Shown in pieces: positions 18,279-26,675 of a DNA stretch of 64,000 nucleotides. The position numbers and the translations under genes were made by a program. The notes beneath the pieces are model-generated. The model was given only the letters and a program-made list of their open reading frames with translations. It was not told the DNA's origin and did not search any database. This stretch comes from [Leptolyngbya] sp. JSC-1 (GTDB lineage: Bacteria; Cyanobacteriota; Cyanobacteriia; Elainellales; Elainellaceae): the NCBI GenBank assembly GCA_000733415.1, contig KL662191.1:2556371-2620370 (forward strand), read 5' to 3'. The stretch's first letter is position 1. Each line of letters opens with the position of its first letter.

Positions 18279-18563
18279 TCAACTCAGTGCAAACGGTAAT
18301 TGGCATGGTTGGACAGCGGATGAGTGGACGGTGTCTTTAATCCCGATTGGAATGCCGTGCAGGGGTGCCAAGGGTTGGCCTGCGGCTTGAGCGGCATCAC
18401 ATCGCTGGGCTTGCTGAAGGGCAGAATCGAGGCCGAGAGTTTCCCATGCGCCAACGAGCGGCTCTCGCTGCTTAATGCGCTCCAGATAAAGTTGCAGCAG
18501 TTCTACAGCAGAAATCTGGCCCTGCTGTAAGGACACTAGCGCAGCTTCAGCGGTTATCACCAT
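18279..18563 (-). pseudogene. N-terminal fragment of an amidase-signature enzyme (AtzE/GatA-like)
   Basis: The first 80 residues resemble the N-terminus of AtzE-type amidases: a helical start (AAEAALVSL-like), then LAPLHGIPIGIKDTVHS, which contains the catalytic Lys (GIKD). The similarity stops right after this, and 15 unrelated residues lead to the stop, so the Ser-cisSer part of the triad (GGSSGGS region) and about 350 residues are missing. Its ATG directly follows the TAA of the upstream transthyretin-like gene, showing former translational coupling. AtzE-type amidases work in cyanurate and purine ring-cleavage pathways, consistent with the island's other genes. The deletion removes catalytic ability. 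Confidence 0.72.
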
Positions 18564-18911
18564 TTATCCTCCCCGGAATAGGGAAAACCCCCAGGGGGAA
18601 ACCTTGAGCGGCAAATGGTAATGCTGCTGCACATCACTAATCCCAAACCGAAACGGCATCACGTCCACAAACGGAAAATCGGGCAACGGATAGCCGAGTT
18701 GACGGTAGAAGTCGCCCACGTAAAAAACCACTTCGTAAACACCAGGCTTAACTTGTTTTTGGACAATTGGATGGTCTAAGGTACCTTTGCCAGACAAGCA
18801 GCCTGCGGCGATCGGTTCCGGCACTCCTAGCTGAAAGATTTCCACCTGCATGCTTTCAGCCGGTAATCCCCGCGTCACATCCACCACATGCACTGAAATG
18901 CCACCACTCAT
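18564..18911 (-). CDS. Transthyretin-fold, hydroxyisourate hydrolase-like protein
   Basis: A 115-aa protein of the HIUase/transthyretin family, which opens the 5-hydroxyisourate ring in urate breakdown. The N-terminal ISVHVVDVTRGLPA has the first His, and HYHLPLKVSPWGFS has the second His pair. The usual signature end YRGS is FRGG here, and the segment where HIUase has its substrate-binding Arg (NADGR) reads SGKGTLDHP. So two of four usual active-site residues look replaced, and activity on another cyclic substrate is more likely than genuine HIU hydrolysis. Its ATG lies one base after the TGA of the permease gene and its TAA touches the ATG of the amidase remnant, so it is embedded in the operon. 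Confidence 0.78.
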   Translation of the reverse strand: MSGGISVHVVDVTRGLPAESMQVEIFQLGVPEPIAAGCLSGKGTLDHPIVQKQVKPGVYEVVFYVGDFYRQLGYPLPDFPFVDVMPFRFGISDVQQHYHLPLKVSPWGFSLFRGG

Positions 18912-18912
18912 A

Positions 18913-19782
18913 TCAAGATTTAACCAAGAATTTCGACAAGCCAGATACTCGTTCCATGAATATCATCAGCAATGCCGTGGATAAGATTAGCAAGCCCGAA
19001 ATCGCAGCCGCACGGACATCTAGATCGTTCTCGATCATCGACCACATCCGAATTGGCAATACCTCGGTGCGGGAATCAGACAAGAACAACGAAACGGTAA
19101 TATTATCAAACGAACTCAGGAATGCCATAAAGGCACCTGTAATTACGCCTTGTTTGATTAATGGCAACGTCACATGAAAGAAAGTGTAGATCGGACCAGC
19201 CCCTAGAACTGTTGATGCTTCTCGTAATGAATTGCCCAACTGGGTCAAACTAGCCAACGTTGTCCGAACTACGTAGGGAATACAGATAACAACGTGACTG
19301 ATCACCAGCGTGACCACAGACAGCCGCCAGCCGATCATGCTAAAAAACGTCAGCATGCCTAAACCAACTGCAATTCCGGGTAAGGCTAACGGCGACATCA
19401 CCAGCGCATCCATTGCCGCCACCCAGCGGGCACGGCTTCCGGCCATTGCCAGAGACGCACAGACGCCTAGCACCACACAGAGAAGCGTGGCCCAAAACGC
19501 GACCTGAAAGCTAGTCACGGCTGCTGACCACAGTTCGGGATAGTTGAATAGGGCCAGATACCATTGCAGCGAAAAGCCAGGAGGTGGAAATCGTAGGGTT
19601 TGGGCAGAACTGAATGAGGCGATCAAGACGATCAGGGTGGGCAGGGTGAGCATCAGCAGACTAAAGGTTGCAATACCGCCAATCACCCAATTAAAGGAAA
19701 GTTGATCGAGCTGAGTGGCAGAACTAGACGCTGATCGTGCTGGTGCATGAGTTGATGTATTCATTGACGCAGCAGATGACAT
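18913..19782 (-). CDS. ABC transporter permease, PotC-like
   Basis: A 289-aa inner-membrane permease of the spermidine/putrescine-type (BPD_transp_1) family with about six helices. The first is at residues 35-56. The EAA coupling loop is seen as LREASTVLGAGPIYTFFHVTLPLIKQG (about residues 187-213). It pairs with the adjacent PotB-like permease to form the translocation pore. Its start is preceded by TTAGGAG, 9 bp after the PotB-like gene's stop. Its stop TGA is one base before the next ATG. The polar 25-residue N-terminal extension rich in Ser and Ala is unusual. It is part of the minus-strand transport island with four binding proteins. Confidence 0.88.
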   Translation of the reverse strand: MSSAASMNTSTHAPARSASSSATQLDQLSFNWVIGGIATFSLLMLTLPTLIVLIASFSSAQTLRFPPPGFSLQWYLALFNYPELWSAAVTSFQVAFWATLLCVVLGVCASLAMAGSRARWVAAMDALVMSPLALPGIAVGLGMLTFFSMIGWRLSVVTLVISHVVICIPYVVRTTLASLTQLGNSLREASTVLGAGPIYTFFHVTLPLIKQGVITGAFMAFLSSFDNITVSLFLSDSRTEVLPIRMWSMIENDLDVRAAAISGLLILSTALLMIFMERVSGLSKFLVKS

Positions 19783-19791
19783 AGTGAACTC

Positions 19792-20643
19792 CTAACGAAT
19801 ATAAGCACGGCTCTTTTGACCCAGCGTGCTGAGGCCAATCACAACCGCCAATACAACCGCCAACAAAATCGCCGAAACAGCCGCCGCAAACGGCCCGTTC
19901 AGCAATACGACCGCCTGTTGATAAATTAACGTTGGCATATACATCACTTGACCACCGCCAATGATTGACGGAGTTACGAAGGAACTAACGGTGATAGCAA
20001 ACACGAGTAGACAGCCAGAGATGACACCAGGCAACGTCAAAGGGAAGACAATTTTCCAAAAAGTGCGCCAAGCTCCGCCGCCCAAACTGGCAGAGGCCGC
20101 CGCCAAGCGTGGATCAACCTGGGAAAGGGAGGCAACGATTGGCAGAATCATCAGCGGCAATTGGATTTGGGTCATGGCGATCGCCACCCCATGATGGGTA
20201 AACAGTAATTTGATCGGTTCTCCAATCAATCCCAGGTTCTGCAAGAAGGTATTCACCAATCCCTGCTTGCCTAAAATTACCACCCAGCCAAAGGTCCGTA
20301 CCACTGCACTAGTCAACAGCGGTAGCAGAATCAAAAACGTCAAAATTCCTTTCCATTTTCCCGGTGCATTCGCAAACACATAGGCGACTGGATATCCCAA
20401 AATCAAACAGGCCAGCGTCACCTGAACGCCGAGAAAGATCGTATCGCGCAAAACCTTCAGGTTGACCGGATCGCGAAAGAATTCGCCATACTGTCCCAAA
20501 CTAAAGCCAGGTACCCCTGCCGCCTGTTGAAAGCTAGAGGCCAGCAAAACGGCCAGCGGTATCACATAAAACAAATGTAAGAAGATGGCCAGCGGCAGAG
20601 CCAACTGCCCTTCCCGTGGTGTGAATAACTTGGCAATGTTCAT
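19792..20643 (-). CDS. ABC transporter permease, PotB-like
   Basis: A 283-aa inner-membrane permease of the same family, with six helices beginning ALPLAIFLHLFYVIPLAVLLA and an EAA loop AAASLGGGAWRTFWKIVFPLTLPG (about residues 181-204). A strong GGGGAGG lies upstream of the ATG. It is preceded by the 3' scar of a lost binding-protein gene and then the first intact binding protein. Partner of the PotC-like permease and the ATPase at 24446-25585. Confidence 0.88.
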   Translation of the reverse strand: MNIAKLFTPREGQLALPLAIFLHLFYVIPLAVLLASSFQQAAGVPGFSLGQYGEFFRDPVNLKVLRDTIFLGVQVTLACLILGYPVAYVFANAPGKWKGILTFLILLPLLTSAVVRTFGWVVILGKQGLVNTFLQNLGLIGEPIKLLFTHHGVAIAMTQIQLPLMILPIVASLSQVDPRLAAASASLGGGAWRTFWKIVFPLTLPGVISGCLLVFAITVSSFVTPSIIGGGQVMYMPTLIYQQAVVLLNGPFAAAVSAILLAVVLAVVIGLSTLGQKSRAYIR

Positions 20644-20670
20644 GCTAAATTTTGACCTCCCCTAAAGCAC

Positions 20671-20720
20671 TTAATAATTAAAGCGTTCAATCCAAGCAGC
20701 ACGGTTTTGGTTGATGATCT
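20671..20720 (-). pseudogene. C-terminal scar of a fifth solute-binding-protein gene
   Basis: Directly after the stop of the binding-protein gene at 20721, the minus strand reads IINQNRAAWIERFNY then TAA. This closely matches the conserved C-terminus of the four paralogues upstream (for example NKNRTEWIERF). Only about 16 codons remain. The most economical reading is that recombination between tandem paralogues deleted the rest of a fifth copy. Confidence 0.7.
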
Positions 20721-21842
20721 CTACACCTGTACGATCTTGTCAAACTCGGCAACCCACTCAGTTCGGTTCTTGTTGATTGTGGCCCAATCGAGAAATTCTA
20801 GTTTGGTCAAGATCTCATCCAGATTGTTGCCAAGCTTTTGAGCAATTGCAGCCGGGATGGGCACATTCTTGTTGGTCGGCAAAACGTAGCTCGTCTCGGT
20901 CATTTGGGTTTGAACGTCAGTGCTAATTGCCGTGTCGATGTAGGTAGCAGCTAGATCCAGACTGGCAGTAGGGTTTTTGACAATGCTCATGGTGGGCGTC
21001 AGGGCAAAACCACCTTCCTTGGGCATTACCCAATCAATATCCACACCTTTCGACTGGAGTAGTTTGACGCTGTTCAAATCATGCGGTGCAATGTCTACTT
21101 CTCCCTGCTGAAACAAGGTAATTAATGCTCCCGCATTGGCAACCACTCCGGCCAGATTCGGGGCCAGCTTCTCTAGTTCCGCAAAGGCCGGGTCCAGATT
21201 TTCGGTGCTGCCGCCATGCATTTTGGCAACTTTTTGCATAAAGCCGATCGTGTGGTTATTCTTCATGGCCATCAGCGCCACTCGCCCCTTGTATTTGTCA
21301 TCCCACAAATCGGCCCACGAGGTGGGAGGCGTGGTAATCACCTTGGGGTTGTAGGCAATGCCCACCGCTTGAATCCCGATCAGCGGCCCCCAGGTGTCCT
21401 GGCTCTGGAAGCGCTCTGCCAAATCGGCGTAATTCTTGAGCTTGTCAAGCGGCAGCTTTTGAAATAGCTCCTCCTTGGGTGCACCATCAAATACACCATA
21501 GTCCAGCGACACTACATCAAAGGGAGGACTGCTGGGAGAGGCTTTTAACTTGGCAATCTGATCGGCTGATACCAGCGGCACCAGCGAGGTTTCTGCACCT
21601 GTATCAGCATTGAACTTGGAGACAACTACCGTGCGGTTAAACTGCTCCCAGGAGCCGGGCAAAGTCGTGGCGATTAGCTTGCCGCCTGTTTGACTGGCTG
21701 TATTACTGGTTGCATTACTAGCTGCATTACTGCCGGTACTGGCTGAGTTGGTACAGCTTTTGAGTAAGATGCCTGCCCCTGTAAATGCGGCTGCACCCAG
21801 CAGGGAGCGGCGGCTCATTTTGGCAAAGAAAGAATTGGACAT
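20721..21842 (-). CDS. Solute-binding lipoprotein of ABC transporter (paralogue 1)
   Basis: A 373-aa periplasmic binding protein of the PotD/spermidine-putrescine-like family. The N-terminus has a twin-arginine motif (MSRRSLLGAAAF) and a lipobox ending LLKSC, so export by Tat and lipid anchoring are expected. Mature blocks are LIATTLPGSWEQF, PPFDVVSLDYG, GIAYNPKVITTPPTSWADLWDDKYKGRV and the end NKNRTEWVAEFDK. The ATG at 21842 is preferred over an upstream in-frame TTG at 21875. It is the closest binding protein to the permease genes. The four paralogues share the same plan and clearly arose by tandem duplication; different ligand ranges are likely but cannot be read from sequence. Confidence 0.88.
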   Translation of the reverse strand: MSNSFFAKMSRRSLLGAAAFTGAGILLKSCTNSASTGSNAASNATSNTASQTGGKLIATTLPGSWEQFNRTVVVSKFNADTGAETSLVPLVSADQIAKLKASPSSPPFDVVSLDYGVFDGAPKEELFQKLPLDKLKNYADLAERFQSQDTWGPLIGIQAVGIAYNPKVITTPPTSWADLWDDKYKGRVALMAMKNNHTIGFMQKVAKMHGGSTENLDPAFAELEKLAPNLAGVVANAGALITLFQQGEVDIAPHDLNSVKLLQSKGVDIDWVMPKEGGFALTPTMSIVKNPTASLDLAATYIDTAISTDVQTQMTETSYVLPTNKNVPIPAAIAQKLGNNLDEILTKLEFLDWATINKNRTEWVAEFDKIVQV

Positions 21843-21891
21843 AGTGTGTTCTGTAATAGCTTGTAGAGTTTTCAATCAAGTACCAGTTAAA

Positions 21892-23004
21892 TTACACCTG
21901 AACTTCTCGATCGAATCGTTCGATCCATTCTGTCCGATTTTTGTTAATTTCATTCCAGTTCAATAGCACCAGCTTTTCCAGAACTTTAGCTGCGCTGTTG
22001 CTGCCTAGCTTTTCTTCCAGTAGGCCAGAGAGGGGCACATTGCCGTTGGATGGTACAAAGTAATAAGGTTCAGATGCCATTGCCTGCTGCACCTCTGTAC
22101 TGAGAGCGGCATTGATGAAGGCCGCCGCCAACTTTGGATCAACCTTAGTATTTTTCACAATCTGCTGCGCTGGGCGGAGGGCAATTCCGCCTTCTTTTGG
22201 CATCACCCAGTCAATATCCGCTCCCTTCTGCTTCAGAGCAACCACATTGTTCAAGTCGTGAGGAGCAATCACCACTTCTTCCTGCTGGAATAGCGTCGCC
22301 AATGCTCCGGCATTTGAGGCAATGCCTGCAAAATTTGGCTTGAGTTCCTGAAGCGCCTGAAACGCAGATTCGATATCGGTCTCACTGCCGCCATTCAGCT
22401 TGGCAATTTGCACCATGAAGGAGGTGCCCTGGGTCGTTTTCATGCCCTGCATCGACACCCGGCCTCTATACTGAGAGCCCCAAAGGTCTTTCCAGGAACT
22501 AGGCGGCGTCGATACAAGCTTGGGATTGTAGGCAATGCCCATCACCTGGACGCCGGTGGTTGGCCCCCATCCTTCTGGATTTTTCAGTTCGGGTAATACA
22601 TCAGCGTAGTTGCTGACTAAATCAACCGGCAACTTCTCAAATAGCTCATCCTTCGCAGCTGCGTTGAAGGGTCCTTCATCCAGTAAGGCCAGATCAAATG
22701 GCGGGTTTTGCGGCGATGCTGTGAGTTGGGCAACTTGCTCTAAAGATACCATTGGGGTAATCCGAGCTTCGCCTCCCGTGTCTTTCACAAAGGCAGGCAC
22801 TAACACCTGCCGGTAAAACTGCTCCCAACTGCCGGCGAAGCAGGTCGCAATCAAACTCCCGCCCCCTGCCGGACTTGCAGCATCGCTGGTAGCGGTTGAG
22901 CTAGTGGTAACACCGCAGGCTTTGAGGGCGAAACTGGTGCCAGCAAACAAACTTGCTCCCAGCAGCGATCGACGGGTGAAGCGGATGTTTTCACGATCAG
23001 ACAT
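21892..23004 (-). CDS. Solute-binding lipoprotein of ABC transporter (paralogue 2)
   Basis: A 370-aa paralogue with Tat-type start FTRRSLLGASLF and lipobox ALKAC at about residue 30. Shared blocks are LIATCFAGSWEQFY, PPFDLALLDEG, GIAYNPKLVSTPPSSWKDLWGSQYRGRV, and NKNRTEWIERFDREVQV at the end. It lies 49 bp upstream of paralogue 1. The conserved ligand-contact loops (EGGIALRPAQQIVKN versus EGGFALTPTMSIVKN in paralogue 1) differ most, consistent with diverged specificity (inference). Confidence 0.88.
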   Translation of the reverse strand: MSDRENIRFTRRSLLGASLFAGTSFALKACGVTTSSTATSDAASPAGGGSLIATCFAGSWEQFYRQVLVPAFVKDTGGEARITPMVSLEQVAQLTASPQNPPFDLALLDEGPFNAAAKDELFEKLPVDLVSNYADVLPELKNPEGWGPTTGVQVMGIAYNPKLVSTPPSSWKDLWGSQYRGRVSMQGMKTTQGTSFMVQIAKLNGGSETDIESAFQALQELKPNFAGIASNAGALATLFQQEEVVIAPHDLNNVVALKQKGADIDWVMPKEGGIALRPAQQIVKNTKVDPKLAAAFINAALSTEVQQAMASEPYYFVPSNGNVPLSGLLEEKLGSNSAAKVLEKLVLLNWNEINKNRTEWIERFDREVQV

Positions 23005-23042
23005 AGAAGTTGCCTACTCAGTCGATAATAATTACACAAGTA

Positions 23043-24139
23043 CTAAACCGTTACCTCTTTATTGAATCGCTCAATCCACTCCGAACGCTGCTTACTGATT
23101 GTTTCCCAATCCTGATAGATATATTTCTCGTAGTCGTCAAAGGTTTTCGCAATTTTTTCGGCCAGAATTCCCGTTAATGGTGCATTTTTATTCACGGGTG
23201 CAATGAAGTAGGGTTCAGATGCCATTGCCGTTTGCACCTCCGTACTAAGGGCTGCATCGATATAGGCCGTTGCTAGCTCAGCGCTGGAAACCGGATTCTT
23301 CACCACATGCATCGAAGCACCGAACGCATAGCTGCCTTCCTTGGGAATCACCCAATCCACATCCACGCCTTTGCTTTGCAGCAGCGCAATGCTGCTGAGG
23401 TTATGGGGTGCAATATCGATCTCGCCCTGCTGAAATAGCGTGCCAAGCGCACCGAGGTTGGGTGCAATTGCTGCTACGTTGGGCAACAGTTCTTTCACAG
23501 CTTTGAAGGCTGGCTCCAGATCCGTCTCACTGCCACCATGCATTTTGGCAATTTCCACCATCCAGCCGGTGCCTAGCGTGCTGCTCATGTTGGTAATACC
23601 GACGCGCCCTTTGTATTCTGGCTTCCAGAGGTCGGCCCAAGAGGTAGGAGGGGTGGTAATTTTTTGGGATTGTAGGCGATGCCAACAAACTGGAGGCCAA
23701 TAATCGGTCCCCAATCCCCGCCGCCGGACTTCTGGTAGCGCGGCAGCACATCGTTGTAGTGCTTACTTGCTTGGGTTGGGAAGGGTTGTAAAATCTCATC
23801 CTTGGGTGCCGTGATTAAGGGTCCCGGATCGAGGATTGCCACATCAAAGGGTGGATTCGTGGCACCTGCGGCCTGCAACCGGGCGACTTGGTCAACGGCA
23901 AACATGGGTACTAGGGTTACATCCGACCCCGTTGCTTTCTTGAAAGCAGGCACCAAGATTTTGCGATGGGCATCTTCCCAGGTGCCTTGGTAGGTTGCTG
24001 CGACCAGCTTGCCGTCCGCTCCAGATTGGGCTGAGCCGCCTTCAGTCGATTGATTAGCGCAAGAGTTCAATCCCGCGATTGTCAGCCCTGCACCAAAGCT
24101 TGCGCCTAAAAAAGTCCGGCGTTTCAAACGATAATCCAT
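23043..24139 (-). pseudogene. Solute-binding lipoprotein paralogue 3, single-base frameshift
   Basis: From the ATG at 24139 (AGGA upstream) the N-terminal part has a twin-arginine LKRRTFLGASF and lipobox LNSC. It runs through PPFDVAILDPG to GIAYNPKK, then leaves frame at an A6 run at about 23660-23665 (coding strand CCCAAAAAATT). The rest (ITTPPTSWADLWKPEYKGRV to the terminal RSEWIERFNKEVTV) continues in another frame to 23043. Seven As would restore a full 365-aa paralogue. Everything else is intact and the paralogues continue through this point, so it is a recent mutation, an assembly error, or a slippage site. Without correction only a truncated protein of about 180 aa results. Confidence 0.82.
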
Positions 24140-24273
24140 GATCCTAAACCACTCCTGAGACGGTATATGCAATCGAGATAAAGCAGATTACAGTTGCGAA
24201 TGAATAGCGTTACAAAAGAGGGATAACTAGCAGAAGGTTCGACAGAATTGGGGAAAGCTTTTTTCTGGAACTA

Positions 24274-24401
24274 GATCCCCCTAAATCCCCCTTCATAAGG
24301 GGGACTTCAAGCCAGGTCAGTTCGGTTTCTCCTTTCAGATCCCCCTAAATCCCCCTTAGGAAGGGGGACCTCAAGCCAGGTCAGTTCGGTTTCTCCCTTC
24401 T
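24274..24401. repeat. 64-bp tandem duplication of a GATCCCCCTAAATCCCCC repeat
   Basis: Two direct copies (starting 24274 and 24338) each contain GATCCCCCTAAATCCCCC, a short hairpin (CCCCCTT...AAGGGGG) and CAAGCCAGGTCAGTTCGG. They lie in the gap between the ATPase gene and binding-protein paralogue 3. The CCCCCTAAATCCCCC core recurs at 63869-63999. Confidence 0.88.
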
Positions 24402-24445
24402 GAAGGGGAGACTAGGAGAGGAACAGCAGCCCGTCTTAACTGAGG

Positions 24446-25585
24446 TTAGCTTGCTGCCGGAAACAGCGAACAGGCGTGAGGAGAAGCAAGTTCTAAATAG
24501 ATCTGCTGCCCTTTTTCGAGGAGACGAGTGCCTGGGCTGCGGAGCTGCGTCACCTTCACTTTCGTATCCGGCGAGATTTGTACCTCATAGGCCGTCACCG
24601 CTCCTAGCGGTAAACACATTTCCACCGTGCTAGGCAGGCTATGGGAACTTGGCTGCGTCTGGATGCGCAGGTTTTCCGGACGGACGGCTAGCAGCATATT
24701 GTCATCCGGTTGGATCGGGGTCGGGCTGGCTACCCGAAATCGGCCACCACCAGGCACTTGTACAAGGTAGTCAGACATGTCGCGTCCCATCAGCTTGGCA
24801 GGCAACAGATTGCAGGTTCCCACAAAGGTGCTGACAAACAGCGTCGCGGGCTGGTCGTAGATCTGGCTGGGAGTATCAAACTGGTGAATTTCGCCTTGGG
24901 ACATTACCGCAATGCGATCCGACATGCTCATCGCTTCTTCCTGATCGTGCGTCACCAAAATGGCCGTCACGCCCTGCTCACTCAGCAATCGCCGGATTTC
25001 GATTTGCATGTCTAGCCGCAGATTTTTGTCTAAGGCACTGAAGGGTTCGTCAAGCAGCATCAGCTTTGGTTCAACAGCCAAGGCACGGGCAATCGCTACC
25101 CGCTGCTGTTGCCCACCCGATAGCTCACTGGGATAGCGCTTGGCTAAATGCCCCAGTTGCACCAACTCCAGCATTTCTCCCACCTTGCTGTTGACCTTGG
25201 CGTTTGGCAACCGTTTGGCCCTTAGACCGTAGGCGATATTGTCCCAAACCGACATGTGGGGAAACAGCGCGTAGTTTTGGAAGACAATGCCCACTCCTCG
25301 CTGGCTAGCTGAAAGCGATTCTACCGCTTGCCCGTCTAGTAAAATCTTGCCGGAACTGGGCTTGAGAAAACCGGAAATAATCCGCAGCAGCGTGGTTTTG
25401 CCGCAGCCGCTTGGCCCCAGCAGCGAAACAAATTCACCCGGCTGAATATTCAAGTTGATATTCTTCAGTGCCACCATTTCTCCGAAACGATGCACAATCT
25501 GCTCAAGCACAAGACTAGTTCCCAAATCGCTTTTTGCCACTGGGGCAGGGGCAATCACCGGACGAATTTGCTCAACTGACTCCAT
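24446..25585 (-). CDS. ABC transporter ATP-binding protein, PotA-like
   Basis: A 379-aa cytoplasmic ATPase powering the adjacent permeases. Walker A GPSGCGKTT (about residue 58), Q-loop VFQNYALFPHM, signature LSGGQQQR, Walker B LMLLDEP followed by SALD, and the His-switch LVTHDQEEA are all intact. A C-terminal TOBE-type domain (about residues 260-375, LAVRPENLRI) is typical of PotA/MalK-like regulatory subunits. AGAGGA precedes the ATG. It is separated from binding-protein paralogue 3 by a 270-bp gap with repeats, and from the flavin reductase gene by a 385-bp gap that probably holds its own promoter. Confidence 0.92.
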   Translation of the reverse strand: MESVEQIRPVIAPAPVAKSDLGTSLVLEQIVHRFGEMVALKNINLNIQPGEFVSLLGPSGCGKTTLLRIISGFLKPSSGKILLDGQAVESLSASQRGVGIVFQNYALFPHMSVWDNIAYGLRAKRLPNAKVNSKVGEMLELVQLGHLAKRYPSELSGGQQQRVAIARALAVEPKLMLLDEPFSALDKNLRLDMQIEIRRLLSEQGVTAILVTHDQEEAMSMSDRIAVMSQGEIHQFDTPSQIYDQPATLFVSTFVGTCNLLPAKLMGRDMSDYLVQVPGGGRFRVASPTPIQPDDNMLLAVRPENLRIQTQPSSHSLPSTVEMCLPLGAVTAYEVQISPDTKVKVTQLRSPGTRLLEKGQQIYLELASPHACSLFPAAS

Positions 25586-25707
25586 GCGTTTAATCCTCTT
25601 GATCTCGAATGAACTGCCGTATGCTTTGCTAAACCTACCGCTAAATCATTACCAAATCTGTATTGCCAAATCGCATTAATCAAACAGTGGTGGCACCAAA
25701 ATCTATA

Positions 25708-25720
25708 CTTTTGCCACTAT
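25708..25720. promoter_or_regulatory. CTTTTGCCACTAT motif shared with the GntR gene upstream region
   Basis: The 13-bp sequence recurs exactly at 28346-28358 upstream of the regulator gene, in otherwise unrelated intergenic DNA, about 120 bp from each start codon. It could be a binding site for the island's GntR regulator. Confidence 0.35.
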
Positions 25721-25751
25721 GGGGAGACTACTCAGATAAACAGCCAGTGTA

Positions 25752-25761
25752 CTGTATACAG
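25752..25761. promoter_or_regulatory. CTGTATACAG palindrome upstream of the ATPase gene
   Basis: A perfect 10-bp palindrome 170 bp upstream of the ATPase start codon. Candidate operator only. Confidence 0.25.
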
Positions 25762-25935
25762 AAAGTAAAAATGTATTCCAAAAAACAATTTTCTAATTTG
25801 TAATGATTACTTAACCATGCATCCTGTGCTTCAGATAAACCTTTTCAAGGATATGAACTGCTACAGTAGTACGATGATTAACCTGAAAGCCAATCAGCAA
25901 GCTACCACCCAACTGCTACGCAGAAGCCAGCGACC

Positions 25936-25967
25936 ACTCATCTACTCATCTACTCATCTACTCATCC
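25936..25967. repeat. 8-bp tandem repeat ACTCATCT, four copies
   Basis: Four units (last one ACTCATCC) end three bases before the stop codon of the flavin reductase gene. A related CATCCACT triple repeat lies just past the caspase gene's stop at 59873-59896. Confidence 0.85.
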
Positions 25968-25970
25968 ACT

Positions 25971-26612
25971 TCAACCAGGCTTACCTTCCTGCTTAAGCAC
26001 AGGAGAAAACAACTCGCCAATTTTTGTATATTCAGTTGACCCACCCAGCCGGGTGATTGGTTTCATAGCAACGGTATTCACCAAGCCCAACTCTGGCCGA
26101 TATAGATCTTCGCGCACATGGAACCGCAGGACACGGCCCAACACCATGACATTGGTGGCCCCTTCCACCGGCACGATTTGCGTCACCTGACATTCCATCG
26201 CTACCGGAGCATCGGCGATCCGAGGCGGTCGCACATCTACCGACGCCACTGATTTCAAACCCGCCATTTCAAACTCGCTGATGCCATAGGAAAACTCAAC
26301 TGCTGTTTGCAACATCGCGTCTGCCATTGCTTCATCGACGACATTGGATACAAATTCACCAGTCTCTTTAATATTCCGCAAGGTATCCTTTTCTTTTGGT
26401 TCTCTGCGACGATAGGAAACCGAGAACATAATCGTCGGAGGAAATCCGGCTACAGCATTGTAGAACGAGTAGGGAGCAAGATTGGGAACGCCAGCAGCAC
26501 TGATGGTTGATACCCAGGCGATTGGGCGAGGAGCCACAATGCTGGTGAGCAAATGATACGGAGCTGGATCGGGCATCTCAGCCGGCACAAACGAGCGCAT
26601 CGGTTGGTTCAT
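25971..26612 (-). CDS. Flavin reductase-like (FMN-binding split barrel) protein
   Basis: A 213-aa protein of the flavin reductase-like family (DIM6/NTAB type). It begins YHLLTSIVAPRPIAWVST, typical of the FMN-binding split barrel, and continues NLAPYSFYNAVAGFPPTIMFS and KDTLRNIKETGEFVSNVV. These proteins bind FMN and either reduce free flavin for a partner monooxygenase or act as oxidoreductases. No monooxygenase partner is encoded nearby. It sits inside the transporter island, between binding-protein paralogue 4 (63 bp upstream) and the ATPase, all on the minus strand, so a role in catabolism of the imported substrate is likely. Confidence 0.82.
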   Translation of the reverse strand: MNQPMRSFVPAEMPDPAPYHLLTSIVAPRPIAWVSTISAAGVPNLAPYSFYNAVAGFPPTIMFSVSYRRREPKEKDTLRNIKETGEFVSNVVDEAMADAMLQTAVEFSYGISEFEMAGLKSVASVDVRPPRIADAPVAMECQVTQIVPVEGATNVMVLGRVLRFHVREDLYRPELGLVNTVAMKPITRLGGSTEYTKIGELFSPVLKQEGKPG

Positions 26613-26675
26613 GGTTAGTTTTTCATAACAACAGTCCTGGGAATCGTCCCATCAGGTGTGGCTAACTGTATCTTC

